64,000 nt of DNA from Torymus aiolomorphi. Its lineage: Eukaryota; Arthropoda; Insecta; Hymenoptera; Torymidae. How positions within the stretch are numbered: the stretch's first letter is position 1; every line of letters begins with the position of its first letter. The notes under the pieces are model-generated. The model searched no databases. It worked only from the letters and a program-made list of their open reading frames with translations, and was not told where the DNA came from. The stretch covers positions 111,959,235-112,023,234 of the forward strand of contig CM070874.1 of assembly GCA_036365515.1 (NCBI GenBank), read 5' to 3'. Of this stretch, positions 38,368-48,866 are shown one piece after another. Both the position numbers and the translations under genes were made by a program.

Positions 38368-38586
38368 TGACACGACGTGCGAGAAGTGAGATTTTTGCAC
38401 GCATCGTTTAACGCAGCGTGCGAGAAATCGAACTTCTCGCACGGAGTTTCAAAAAGGCGAGTTTCGCACACTCCGTTGAAAAAAAACTTATTTATTACGT
38501 ACCCTAGGTCCACAAAAATTTAACTACATGTCCTTTTACAGTAATATCTACCTGTTCACGAAATTTGACCGACTGTACTACCTTAA

Positions 38587-39370
38587 GTTATTTACCGTTA
38601 TTTACCATACTGCAATAGAGTTTCATTATTATCATTGACTTGTACGGAAATCTTTGCGCACACTTTGATATCAAAAGTAGTTTAAGGGGATATCGGAGCC
38701 TATATGAAGTTACATACTTACCGACATTGTTTTTTTTTCTCATCTATTGTTAACTAGTGACAAATAAATGATTGCAATAACATTCAATAACCAATTCAAA
38801 TAACGAATAATGGGGTATATAGAAAGTTGTAATGTCTGCGACACCCCGGGAAACAAAGTCTTCATTCGCGAATGCGAAATTCGCTTTCCTCTTTGGAATA
38901 ATAACACAAAATAATGCTTCTCGCCGGTATTTTTAGGAGTCCCCACGATGTCGACGCACAGAAATCAAGTACATGTTAATGAGCGAGACGTACCTGATGT
39001 CTCGCTGAATTTATGCTAATCGAAATGTATCAGTACTGGAGACATTTAGCACGTTTTGACGATTACTGCGTGGGAACTTTGATTTCTGTTTTATTTTCTA
39101 CAAAGCCCGATAAAAGATTTCTTTTTATTAATATAATAAATAAATATAATAAATAAATTGCGATTAATATTTTCAGTACACAGACCAATGACATTGATTA
39201 AATATAAGACATGTTTGCTTGATTTTTATTAACCAAGAAATGCTGGTCATTATCAACGAATAACGTATTTCACCATTTCGTTATTTTCTATGATAGGAAA
39301 AAATTCTGCATTTAACACATCAAGAATAAAACCCCATTTCGATCCTAAATACGAAAAACAAACAAGATAA
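38587..39370. other. Balanced spacer with a hairpin and a strong splice-donor-like string
   Basis: AGCGAGAC-gtacctgat-GTCTCGCT (38982-39006) is an 8-bp inverted repeat. On the minus strand, GTCGGTAAGTATGT near 38717-38730 is a very good 5' splice-site match, preceded by a minus-strand 68-codon frame (38740-38946) that ends in a stop before the donor. This could be a spliced non-coding or UTR exon, or chance. Not called as a gene. Confidence 0.35.
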
Positions 39371-39850
39371 AACTACCAAAGATCTAAAATTTCATCTCGA
39401 GCCGCCGACTATTTACACAGGACTCCTGCAGCACGAGCTAAGAACAACAATAACACCTCTGCGAGCCTATTCAAATTTGCCACCGACAGGCCGAAATTAA
39501 AACTCAGCAAGCAACGAGGAGAAGACGCTTCGTTAACTCTCGGTGCGCGCGCGCGTTCGTTTATACGTACACACACCGCTGCCTACGTGACTGACCGATA
39601 AGAGAAGCAGCAGAAAGAGACAGCGTCCGTTGAATCCGTGAGAAAGCGACTTATCGGCCGACGCGCTATCGCCACCGTGGCTCACTCTAAATTTTCGACC
39701 TGTCGCGGAAAGCCAGTCGCCCGTTTTCGGAAGTCGCCCATCGCCGCGAGTAAAGCAATCATTTCCTGAGAAAGGACAGGACGCGCGCGATAGGAAGTTT
39801 TTGGTACCGTACTTTTTATACCTGTTTGGAAGAGCGTTTCGAAACGAATT
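39371..39850. other. GC skew island
   Basis: C/A-leaning left side 39310-39520, (GC)-containing core, weaker G/T right side after 39780. Less repetitive than most islands. Confidence 0.55.
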
Positions 39851-40009
39851 TAGTATTAATCTGGTTTTGTGGCTAAAAAACTGAATATAACATGCGGATT
39901 TTAATAAATTTTATGTTTATAAGTATTTATATTATTTACTAATAATATTTAACATAATTATATAGTATGAACACATTTTTTCCATTCAAAAACCCATTTT
40001 TATTGAATA

Positions 40010-40830
40010 TTTATTCACTGCTTTGATCATCACCTTCTTCTCATCTTCTTCTTCCACTACATTCCCATGCCCGAGCACCAAAAAAACCCCACTGCAAGTA
40101 GATACACCCAAGAGAAAAATCTCACGCGACTCCCATCGGATGACCGCGTGTCGAACCTCCATCCCATCCTTACAAACCCTTCGGAGAAAAATGCGCGATT
40201 GTCCATCCACCATCATCACCTGCTTGCAATACACCGAGAGGACCCCAAGAAGAGATGACCCTAGATCGATGCACATCCCTTGCCTCGACAGAATGGCCAG
40301 CGGCCAGTCGAAAGATAATTTCCCATGACCTCTGCGCACACACTTTATACCTGCGCGGACTCGCGATTTTTTTCTTTTCTCTTTTCGTATACCCGCGCGA
40401 AAGTTTTACCTGGACAGTGTCCGTCGTCCGGTCATTGGGAGAGGACAGTGTCGCGGGGGGACCTATTTAAATCAGGGCGAAAAAATCCGTTGACCCGCGA
40501 CGGAGGTGGGAACGCGGCCGGAGAAGGTTTCGGAGCATTATCGGGTGGCCATTGCGCGGGTTTAAGTGACCGTTGATGACTTTCGGGGCGAGAGTCTCAT
40601 GGGAAAGTGCCGGGAAGTGATGAGGAAGAGGAACCACCCTTGGGGGGGATCGGATGCGTGCGTGTGTGTGTGTGTAGCAGGTACATTTGGCTTTGGTGGG
40701 TATTAATTGGACGCGAAATGGCGATTCCATACTGCCCTGGCACTGTTAATAAATTGCTCGTCGTTTGGGTTGAGGCGATGTTGAGATTTGATTTTAATAT
40801 AATAATAATTGCTATAGTCGTGAAAAGTTA
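40010..40830. other. GC skew island, counted
   Basis: 40021-40080 has G=4, C=24. 40561-40620 has G=22, C=9. Frames of about 100-117 codons lie antisense to each other over 39986-40339 and reflect the skew rather than a gene. Confidence 0.8.
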
Positions 40831-41480
40831 ATTTGGGTGCCCAAAGGAATAAACGATGAACAATTAATACAAGTAATACGTAATATCTATTGTTAAAATT
40901 AGTTTGAAAATATTTAGATTTATTGTCATTTAAAATCGTAACGAAGACAAATGGAAGTTATTGCGATACGAGTAAGCTCTTTGTTACTAATGCCCCCATT
41001 GTTTCAGATTTTTTCATTCGAGTCATGAGACAGAAATATGTCGCTCATTTTATTTTGGTCATAGTAAAATAAGTTTGGATAAACTAGCGGTTATAATTTT
41101 AATCACTCTTGCCATTCAAGTAAATATTTCTATAGGAGGCAATAATGTATTAGTTTTATTAGAATCATTGTTGACACGTCGTTCTGCAGCTTCACATTGA
41201 ACATATTAATGAAGCACTGCTAAACATATAAAAACTACTGTAGCTGTTGACAAAACAATCAATATTTTGTATTCCAAGATCAATGACTTTAGCGATAAGA
41301 TCAAATTAACGTAAAACTAATATTTTACAGGATATTTTGAAATAAAAACAAATGCATCTGTTAAATTTGCAATAAACTGTACAAACTATCTATTTCTCAA
41401 TTAAAAACAGCGAATTTTTAAACGTTTTTTTTTTGTTAAATATCTACGTAAACTAGATCAATGCCTTATAAACATTATTA
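40831..41480. other. AT-rich spacer
   Basis: AT-rich; nothing recognised. Confidence 0.6.
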
Positions 41481-42130
41481 ATACAATGACCAGCAGAAAG
41501 AAAACGTTGCACATCGTCATCGTCTCTCATCCTCAAACCCCAAACTGCCATCGCTGCGTCCGCTACCAGCGGTACCAAGCCGTCACCTGGACTCGCACAC
41601 CATCACCACCTATATAGGCAGCACCTCGACAAAGGCATCGCACATATATATACACGCATGATCAACGACGAAACTCCACGCGTCACCCTCCATTTTGTTA
41701 ACTAGAGCAACGAACTTTCTCCCCACCCTCTCTGCCCCGCGGAATAAAAATTAGAACCAGAGCATGTACGCGACTCACGGGCGCAGCCTAGAAAAACCGT
41801 TTTCTCCCGAACGAAAAGGGTCTGCCCATTCGGCCGTCTCGGCCAATCGTCGAGGCGCTAGCCTCGCCTTGCTTACGCGAGAGACAATTTTTTGGCCTGA
41901 TACCAGTTTCATGATATGTACCTTTTTCTAGAAAGGTTTTCGTTAGCATAAGAGAGAGAGAGAGAGAAAGAAGGTAATCAGGTCCTGCTGAAAGGCTGCG
42001 CGCGCGTATTGGTGAGCTTGCATACGCACGTCGAAAGTTTGCTAACGGTTTTGGAGGAGAACGGAGAACGAAGTGGAAGGAGAGTCGATTCTTGGCGTGA
42101 GAGATATCATGCGCGTGGTCGAGAACCTTC
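41481..42130. other. GC skew island with a high-complexity centre
   Basis: C/A-rich left flank 41510-41720. A balanced centre 41740-41930 includes GGCCGTCTCGGCC (41840-41852) and GGCGCTAGCC (41860-41869). There is a GA run at 41950-41970 and a G-rich right side to 42110. Confidence 0.6.
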
Positions 42131-42490
42131 GAAGGCGTTATTATTGCCGATCTAGTTTCTTTTGAGAGCGCACCGTTGGCTGCAAAGTCGTTGACAGAAA
42201 ACGGACCTTCTTAATTCTATCATGTTTCTGCACGAACGCTATTGTACGAGGAGTACAAGTAACGCTGTCGGTTTTCGTCAGAACGTTTCTTCGCTTGGTC
42301 GTGCAGTGAATTCTTTTACCGTTTTGAATCTTCATTGATCAGCTTTTCATTGATAATTTTGGAAAATCAGAAGAAGAAAATCATCTTTTGTTTCTTTTAG
42401 ATTAAGCAATTCTCTCGTTTCTCTACCACTGTCATAAATATAATAATTAATATTTTATTTCTCAATTTATATTTAACAAAATTATAGATC
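42131..42490. other. Spacer
   Basis: Balanced then AT-rich. No convincing coding frame. Confidence 0.5.
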
Positions 42491-43520
42491 ATAAGTAAGA
42501 TTCACATAATGTGGACCACGAAAACTGAACATCCTGTAACACGAAGCCACAAAAACCGCTGCAGATCCTTGCACGAAACATTTCGAAAATTATACGCTGG
42601 GCGAGCTTTCAACGAAATCTCGCAAGAAACCGACCTCCCAAAAAATACATCATCGCCTTCCCAAGACTGCCCAGCCCGTCGCCTCTATTAGTATCAAATT
42701 CGACCGATAAAAACCATACCAACGCACAAACAGCTCTCGACACCATCATACCCTTCCCTCCTCTGCTCTTGCCTTGCAATAAAACCGAAGGGCGTGCATA
42801 GTGCACACCTTTCGCGGACGATACATCATCGCACCCAAGACACACACGTACGATCCTCTCCTTTCTTCTTCCTCGGCCAACGGTCATTCCTCGCTAAACC
42901 CATGATGCATGCGCACCTCTTATATGTGCACACGCAAAAAAAGGTCAAAACGGACGGACGCGAAATGACCTGCGCCCAGAAGGAAGAAGGAAAATCTCTC
43001 CCTTACACTCACGAGTCCGCGCATCCTCGGCGCGTATATACGTATACTATCAATCCGAGCGAAGGCGAAAGCCAGAGTGTACACGGCGCACATATGCAAA
43101 CGAGGCCATTTAAATGGACCCCTCGCGCGAGCGAGCGAGCGCGTGTACCTGCGCCTCGTCGACGACCCTTCGCGGCGCACCTTGCGCGTGATTTTCATTG
43201 TGTTATGCGAGGAGCGCGCGCGTGGACGCCGCGACGGGATAGGGGAGAGATATAGAGAGAGAGGGAGATCCGGTTTTCCGGATTTGCATAGGCGCGCGCG
43301 TGAGCGCCGTTTAGGATCTGTATATATATAGGGATGGTCGGTGTTAGCTTGCAGGGAGATAGAGGGGAGGGATTTATGTCCGTGGTCCCGGCGATTATAT
43401 GTGTGTGCTAGCTGAGATGACTGCGAGTTACGTATAGCGTGTGTATGTTGGTATTTATAGATGTGTATGAGTAGGGATGTATAGGCGACGGAAGTGTCGG
43501 TGTTTGATATACGCTTGATT
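42491..43520. other. GC skew island
   Basis: C/A-rich left flank 42500-42800, CpG core 43000-43300 with CGAGCGAGCGAG and GAGAGA runs, G/T-rich right flank 43330-43510. The 153-codon plus frame (42794-43255) lies across the core and is not credible on composition. Confidence 0.65.
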
Positions 43521-43969
43521 TCGCTTCATATTATGTATGTGAAATATGGTACGGTGGTGTTTTTTTTTTTGTATCTTGAGTCTAATGGCCAATTGTCTAC
43601 CAGGAAAGGTTTAAATAAATGGACACCATTTATTGGTAAACCTGGTACTGTGGTGATATATTTGTATAAATATATTTTGCAATAACGACAAATATTCTCT
43701 TTAAAAGTATTCTCTCGTCCGTTGCAGGATGAGAGAATACTTCTCAAATGATCTCAAATGATCGGTATAATTACGATAAATTATGTAAGGTGATTGAGGA
43801 TCTGCCAACTGGTGAGAAATTCACAAAATTACATTAGAATTTAGTATTGCAACAACAATCACAATGTTAAAAGTTATTTTTAATATTCCTTCAAGAATTT
43901 ATGCTTCTTCTTTAAATATTCAGGCATCAATCAACGCGTGTCCAGGTTGATAAAACCTCCTAATACCTG
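43521..43969. other. AT-rich spacer with two small hairpins
   Basis: ACCAGG...GGTTTAAATAAATGG and CCATTTATTGGTAAACCTGGT (43599-43648) form one imperfect inverted repeat whose ends resemble the CCTGGTA family. AGTATTCTCTC...GAGAGAATACT (43707-43742) forms a second with an 11-bp perfect stem. Confidence 0.5.
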
Positions 43970-44480
43970 AGTAACCTCTCTTAAAAGTATGATGACGGAA
44001 ATGTGAAGCCGAAATAAAACTTTTGCGATTGGTCAAGTCCGTTTAAAAGGAGTCCGTGATTGGTCGACGGTGAATTTAGCGTTTTGCCTAAGGTCTTAGC
44101 TGATTGATCCAAATAAAACCCACAAAGTTTGAAATTCTGAAATATTCAAACTAAAAATATAAGTCATAAATAGTATTAATAACTTAAAATTTGGTTTTGT
44201 ATAACAAAAACGTATTAAAATGTTATCTGTAGTTAATTGTAATGAAGGACTATGTACTATCCTGATTACAGTTAAATTTCTAACCTCAAAATTTTGATAT
44301 TGTAGGAATAAACTAAAATAAATACAATCCAAGTTTCAATAAAAAATATTAGATAAATATACAGATGTTCAAAAATAAAATAAATTTTTAATTCATAATA
44401 TTTCAATATTAATTGTATAGGAAAAATCAAGGGAAAGGAAGAGTGCGCGCAGCGAGCCCGAACTTGCTAGTTTAATATAA
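43970..44480 (-). repeat. Dispersed repeat, copy 2 (inverted partner of 17.06-17.42 kb)
   Basis: On the minus strand the order is AAACTAGCAAGTTCGGG, GCTCGCTGCGCGC, an AT-rich centre, two GACCAATC boxes, then GTCATCATACTTTTAAGAGAGGTTACTC. These blocks match copy 1 with many substitutions. No coding frame. Confidence 0.5.
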
Positions 44481-44828
44481 TAGAGCTATAATATTTTTGA
44501 ATTTTGAAGTTTTTTTTTCAAAATATTTTTTAATGAACAAGTTGATATTTAATCTCTGTCAAAAATTATATTATTATAAAAATAAATACATAGAATCATG
44601 AAAAATAAGGAGTAAAATCTACAAGTTTTATAAAATTTCATCCCTCTAAAAGTTTTAGGTTAAAGTTTGTTTTTTTTGTAAACTTTTTTAATTTTGAACG
44701 TAAATACAAGAAAAAAGCAAAACCTAAACACAAACATTTTTAAAAAAAAGATTTCTTGAAGAGAAAGTATTGTGACGGTGAAAAAAAGTTTTTAAATTAA
44801 TGTATAAATTCATCACTTACTTATTTGT
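44481..44828. other. AT-rich spacer
   Basis: AT-rich with T and A runs; nothing recognised. Confidence 0.6.
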
Positions 44829-45000
44829 GTTGCTTTCTCAAAGAGAAAGCTTGGTAACGGTGAAATATTTCGACCTCGAGATTTCGATGGTTTTCGATAT
44901 TTCTGAGCTCCCTGAGTCGAAATATGCGTTTTCTAGAAAATGTCTGTGTGTGTGTGTATGTGTGTGTATGTGTGTGTGTGTGTGCTCCTTGATAAAAAGC
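44829..45000 (+). repeat. GCTTTCTC-palindrome repeat with GT tract, copy a
   Basis: Palindrome GCTTTCTCAAAGAGAAAGC (44831-44849), GGTAACGGTGAAA, a CTCCCTGAGTCGAAATATGCG block (44909-44929), AGAAAATGTCTG, then a GT/GTAT microsatellite (44943-44985). Confidence 0.85.
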
Positions 45001-45034
45001 GCGATCCACCCTCAGGCTTCTTCTATACTTGCCT

Positions 45035-45425
45035 TCGGAGCGCTCCCGCGCTCCTTGATTACATGTTTCTTTAATCCATAAATGAGTTTTTTGAATTCCA
45101 TAATACTTAGGAACAGCAAGCTAACCAACATCTTTTACTTTTCTAAATTCTTCTACGTCAACGTCTTGTAAACGTATTATTTTAATTGCATCTGTCTATT
45201 TTTGAACGTGCTCTACAAAATCATTAGCATTTGAATGGATTCTTGATGGGACTCTCGAAGATTATGCAAAGTAGCATAATGCTTTAGAAGTCCACCCGCA
45301 CCATCTACAGCTTCTTTGCCGTGCCCAGTAGCAGAGAACAACCATTTTATATCATATTATACTCGTTTTAATTCATATAATTGAAAGCCATTTTTAAAGC
45401 GACTAGCGGCGCCGTCGATACAATG
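45035..45425 (-). pseudogene. Decayed transposon protein fragment (F-S-A-T-G-H-G-K type)
   Basis: Read on the minus strand across frames, it gives IDGAASRFKNGFQLYEL, WLFSATGHGKEAVDGAGG, then in a shifted frame NANDFVEHVQK, IIRLQDVDVEEFRKVKD, and further YYGIQKTHLWIKET. I recall the D-G-A-(A)-x-x-F-K-N, F-S-A-T-x-H-G-K-G-x-x-D-G-x-G-G and G-I-Q-K-T-H-x-W blocks from uncharacterised repeat-associated insect and cnidarian proteins, but I cannot name the class. At least one frameshift and several in-frame stops make it a pseudogene. Confidence 0.6.
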
Positions 45426-45426
45426 G

Positions 45427-45985
45427 TATTGCTTTCTCACAGAGGAAGCTTTGTAACGGTGAAAAAAATTTTCGAGACAAAAAATGTTTAAAAAGATATT
45501 TTAAGGCGATATATGTCGATATTTGTTGATTTTAAAAAAAATTTTTTTCGTGGATGTATGTATGTGCGCGCGCGCGCGCGCGCGTGTGTGTGTGTATGTG
45601 TGTGTGGGTGTAGGTGTGTGTATGTGTTTCTTATAAATTTGTCGGCAGCATAACTCGAAACTGGGCAGAGATATTAAGTTTATCTTTGGCAGGTATATAA
45701 AGCTTATTTTGAAGTTGTGCAAGTTCAATTATATAGTTGATTGGGTAATGTTAAGTATCTAAAAAATAAAAAAGAAAAATATGGAAAACGCAAAATTTTT
45801 TTGTCTTCGCCGGGTTTGGATATCGGTCGGAAGTAGGCCCATTTTCTGAAAGGTCTTGAAATTTCCTATCTACCCATATTTTTTTCGGCTCGATCGGATA
45901 TTATTAAGTCGGTTAAAAAAAATAAAGAAAAATATGGAAAAATCGAAAATATTTTTTTTTGGCTCTGGGTTTGGATTGTTAGTTT
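45427..45985 (+). repeat. GCTTTCTC-palindrome repeat, copy b (longer)
   Basis: Starts GCTTTCTCACAGAGGAAGCTTTGTAACGGTGAAA. A CG/GT microsatellite (45569-45628) follows, then TCGGCAGCATAACTCGAAACT, GTGCAAGTTCAATTATATAG and TTGATTGGGTAATGTTAAG. It ends in two tandem units that each carry AAAAATATGGAAAA.CG and a GGTTTGGAT block. The empty-site sequence GATTGGGTAATG is useful for the insertion at 52.64 kb. Confidence 0.8.
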
Positions 45986-46261
45986 GGAAATTTCCTACAG
46001 TACGCAGGCAAAATCTCTAAATTTAGGCCTTTTCCAGTTGCCCATGGAGCTTATCCTTGTTTAAAAGTGAGTTCTATATACTGGAATATGTTACTGGAAG
46101 TGGATTTTATAAATATTTGCTTGACTTAGGTAGCTAAATATCTGAGAACCATAAGATATATTACAGTACAGTAAAAGTTTTAGAGAATTGCTCATATAAA
46201 GAAAAAAGTTATAAAAAGTTTCGTTTTTAATGATAAAATAGAATGGAATGATATTACAAAG
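45986..46261. other. Unassigned sequence inside the block
   Basis: AT-rich; no frame, motif or repeat recognised. Confidence 0.5.
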
Positions 46262-46310
46262 TTCTTTGAGAAAGCATTCTCCTAAAGCAGTTAGCAGCGG
46301 TTTTTTATAT
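46262..46310 (-). repeat. End fragment of the GCTTTCTC repeat family
   Basis: CTTTGAGAAAGCATTCTCCTAAAGCAG then TTAGCAGCGGTTTTTT. The same string with CTGCTAAAGCAG (a small hairpin) is at 51181-51211 and, inverted, at 51750-51798. It joins the GAGAAAGC palindrome to an outer TTAGCAGCGG flank. Confidence 0.7.
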
Positions 46311-46581
46311 ACTAGTTTTGTTGCGAATATCCATAGACAAAACTTATTTTTTTAATTTATCGAACAATTCAATTTTTCTATAACGCAAAAATTATCTACA
46401 AAAAAGGCAAATCAATTCCATAAATAATATTATTATTAGTTTTGCAATAAGGTATTAACTTGCATACATTTTTTGCTAATATTAATGTATACATCATGAA
46501 ATTTTAAAGGTATTTTCCTCATCTAGTATTTTTTACCAAAAACAAAAATTCGCTAAATACATTTAATTAGTTTAACGAGTT

Positions 46582-46737
46582 CTAAATTAGTAATAACAAC
46601 ATAGTTCTATTGACAAGCGCTGTAGAAAATACTACAGAAATTCTTATCATTGAAATATTCGTGCCGTCATTCAGTTCACCGCCACCGCGCATAGCCATCA
46701 AGTTGTCGCTCTTAACCACTACGTGGCGGAAATTATT
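46582..46737 (-). pseudogene. Exon-like segment, unrecognised protein
   Basis: On the minus strand a strong acceptor (GGGTTTTTTACTTGCAG, ending at 46738) is followed by an open frame that starts NNFRHVVVKSDNLMAM and continues RGGGELNDGTNIS, with mixed GC third positions unlike the AT-rich surroundings. After that it runs into AT-rich sequence and a stop at 46582, so the real exon may end earlier. A possible donor, GGCGGTGAAC, lies inside. I do not recognise the protein. It may be a captured host exon. Confidence 0.35.
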
Positions 46738-46974
46738 CTGCAAGTAAAAAACCCTTTTGTAGGGATTATAAGGAGCATGCAGACGTTGCTAACGCATCGC
46801 TTTTCCGCCTATTAACTATAAGATCAAAGTGAGTGTTTTTAGAATGCATTATTGAAAGGGGATCCGCGTATCCACCTAGCACTCGTTCGTAATAAGATAT
46901 TTTCTATGAATATTTTTAAAAATCTGACTGAACCACAGATCACCCGGTTAGACAATGGACGACATCATTTGTAT

Positions 46975-47124
46975 CTATAAACAAAATCTAAGTATTTTTT
47001 GCATCTGATAATTTTTGTACTCCGCCGTAAATTTTCTAATATCAGCAGAAACATAAATCGGTTGTAACAGTGGTGGTGTGCGCCCGTGTAGTCTGGGAAT
47101 AGTAGTAATCTTAAATAAAATCAT
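46975..47124 (-). pseudogene. Weak coding-like segment, unrecognised
   Basis: Minus-strand frame containing RLHGRTPPLLQPIYVSADI and RKFTAEYKNYQMQKI, then a stop at 46975. Composition is protein-like but short, with no clear splice sites. It lies about 240 bp upstream (minus strand) of the exon-like segment at 46.7 kb. Confidence 0.2.
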
Positions 47125-47169
47125 TTTCGATGTTTTGGATTTACAAGATACATCCGACTAAATAATGGT

Positions 47170-47316
47170 TTCCTATTGCTTCCTCATAGAGGAAGCTTTG
47201 TAATAGTAAAATTTGAATTTTCTTTAAATTGCTCTAGAAACATGAATAAAGGTGTTAGAAGTTTGTGTTACATGATTTTACAAAATGTCTGTATGGATGT
47301 GTGTGTGTGTGTGTGT

Positions 47317-47384
<68 letters not shown>

Positions 47385-47400
47385 CGCTTTATTTTCGGAT
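47170..47400 (+). repeat. GCTTTCTC-palindrome repeat, copy e, with (GT)n
   Basis: Diverged start TTGCTTCCTCATAGAGGAAGCTTTGTAATAG, then AAAATGTCTGTATGGATG and a GT microsatellite (about 47299-47383) with one GTAT interruption. The compensatory changes in the two palindrome arms keep the pairing. Confidence 0.75.
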
Positions 47401-47559
47401 CTACGCGGTCGATTTTAACCGGACGGATCTCATTTTTTTTTGTTTTTTGATTCCGAATTCGGGAAAAAAATAATTTTGTACGACTAACTGATTCGTTTTT
47501 GTTTTATGTCAAATTTTTCATTTTCGAAAAATTTATTTTTGATTTTTTTTAATGATTGG

Positions 47560-48665
47560 ATTTAAATTTTATAATCCGATGGGTAGCGTTCGAAAGAGCA
47601 TAAAAAACCTATATTTTAAAAACAAAAAAAATTTCTCTAGCTGTCACGGTTATTTTGTTATTAACAAAAACGTGTTTTTTTTTTAAATGCTTATAACTCC
47701 CAAACTAAATGGTCAATTTTTTTGAGAAAAATCATGATAATGGAGATTATGAATAGCTATAATATGTATAAAATTGAATCCATTCTATTGGTTAGTTTTT
47801 AAGAAAAAAATTAAAAAATGAAAAAAACGTGTTTTAGGTGGCGACAATTTACGGGAGTAAAATTGTGTTAATCGCTTCAAAATTCCTTGTAGAAGTAGAT
47901 TTTTGGTTGCCACCTGCACCTTTCTTTGGGATAGATGATTGGTTCATAAATTTCAGAGATTTGTGAGGTTAAAATTTTTGTAACCTCTTTTTCGAATCGT
48001 AATTTCTCGAGAACGGCTGTATGTATCAGAATGGGATAGGTAGCATTTAAAAGAGAATTAAAATACCTATATTTAAAAAAAAAAAAATTTCTAGCTATCA
48101 CGGTTCTTTGGTTATTAACAAAATCGTAAAACATGAAAAATGAAAAAAATGAATTTTGTATGTCCAACGATTCCGGAGGGAAAATAGTCGTAATTTCTTC
48201 AAAATTCCTTGTGGAGGTAAATTTTGGATAGCTCTTGGTCGAGTTCTTTGGGCAAAATAATTGGTCCATAAATTTCAGAGGTATTTGAGGTTAAAATTTT
48301 TTAAACTTTTTTTTAAATCGTAATTTCTCGAGAACGGTTCTATGAATCAGCTACAGATTTCTAGATAATTTTATATGTGATATAGATATTATATATGTGA
48401 ATTTTCGTCAAGATCGTACGATTACTTTTTGATATTCAAAATTTTCCTATTTTACAAAGTTATTTTATTTGTCGCCTGATAACTAGAGAAAACTTGTTTT
48501 AATTTTTTTTTTTTAATTTGGCGGAGATGTAGAATGTATATTATTTATTATATGCGTTTTTAGAGTAAAAGAATTCGTTTATGAATTTCAGAGATATTCG
48601 GGGTTAAAACTGATTTAGCCTTCTTTTCAATTCGTAATTTTTTGGATATATCTATACTAGAAAAT
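47560..48665. repeat. Diverged tandem repeat units
   Basis: A block with CCTATATTT, TTTCTAGCTRTCACGG and TTATTAACAAAA occurs at 47580-47672 and 48036-48128. A block TTCAAAATTCCTTGTRGARGTA...TCGTAATTTCTCGAGAACGG occurs at 47875-48021 and 48195-48335, with a third partial copy of its second half at 48575-48650. No function is evident. The 130-codon minus frame across it is repeat-derived. Confidence 0.7.
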
Positions 48666-48866
48666 GGAAATAACACGTGCTATGCGTGCGTGTTGTTCAC
48701 TTGCTTTTGTTTTTTATTGAGGGTAATTTACAGCGCGATCAAGTTTTCACCTTATTAGACTCATTGAAGAATATATTTGGTTGAAATTTCAAAAGATTAT
48801 CTTTATTTTTTACTCAAAATATCGAAATTTTTTGTATAGAACATTGATTGGGAAAAAGTTTGCATT

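Larger units (their letters stand above)
37521..38582. mobile_element. 1062-bp TTAA-flanked element, piggyBac-like, non-autonomous
   Basis: TTAA at 37517-37520 and 38583-38586 brackets inverted ends GGCAGTACTGTAGG (left) and GGTAGTACAGTCGG (right, inverted). Exact TTAA duplication is the hallmark of the piggyBac superfamily. Next to the left end is a nested palindrome GCTAGTCAA...GAGAAATTTCTC...TTGACTAGC (37541-37576), comparable to the subterminal hairpins of some piggyBac-derived elements. The centre holds two GCGAAGC-tipped hairpins and further inverted GTGCGCGAAGTA blocks. There is no transposase frame. Confidence 0.6.

Noticed and set aside
38640..38760. ATACTTACC string similar to the 5' end of U1 snRNA
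   Set aside because: Only nine bases match and nothing of the rest of U1 follows. On the other strand it simply reads as a splice-donor-like GGTAAGTAT.
43707..43742. 11-bp hairpin considered as a microRNA precursor
   Set aside because: The stem is too short and no known insect miRNA seed is present.
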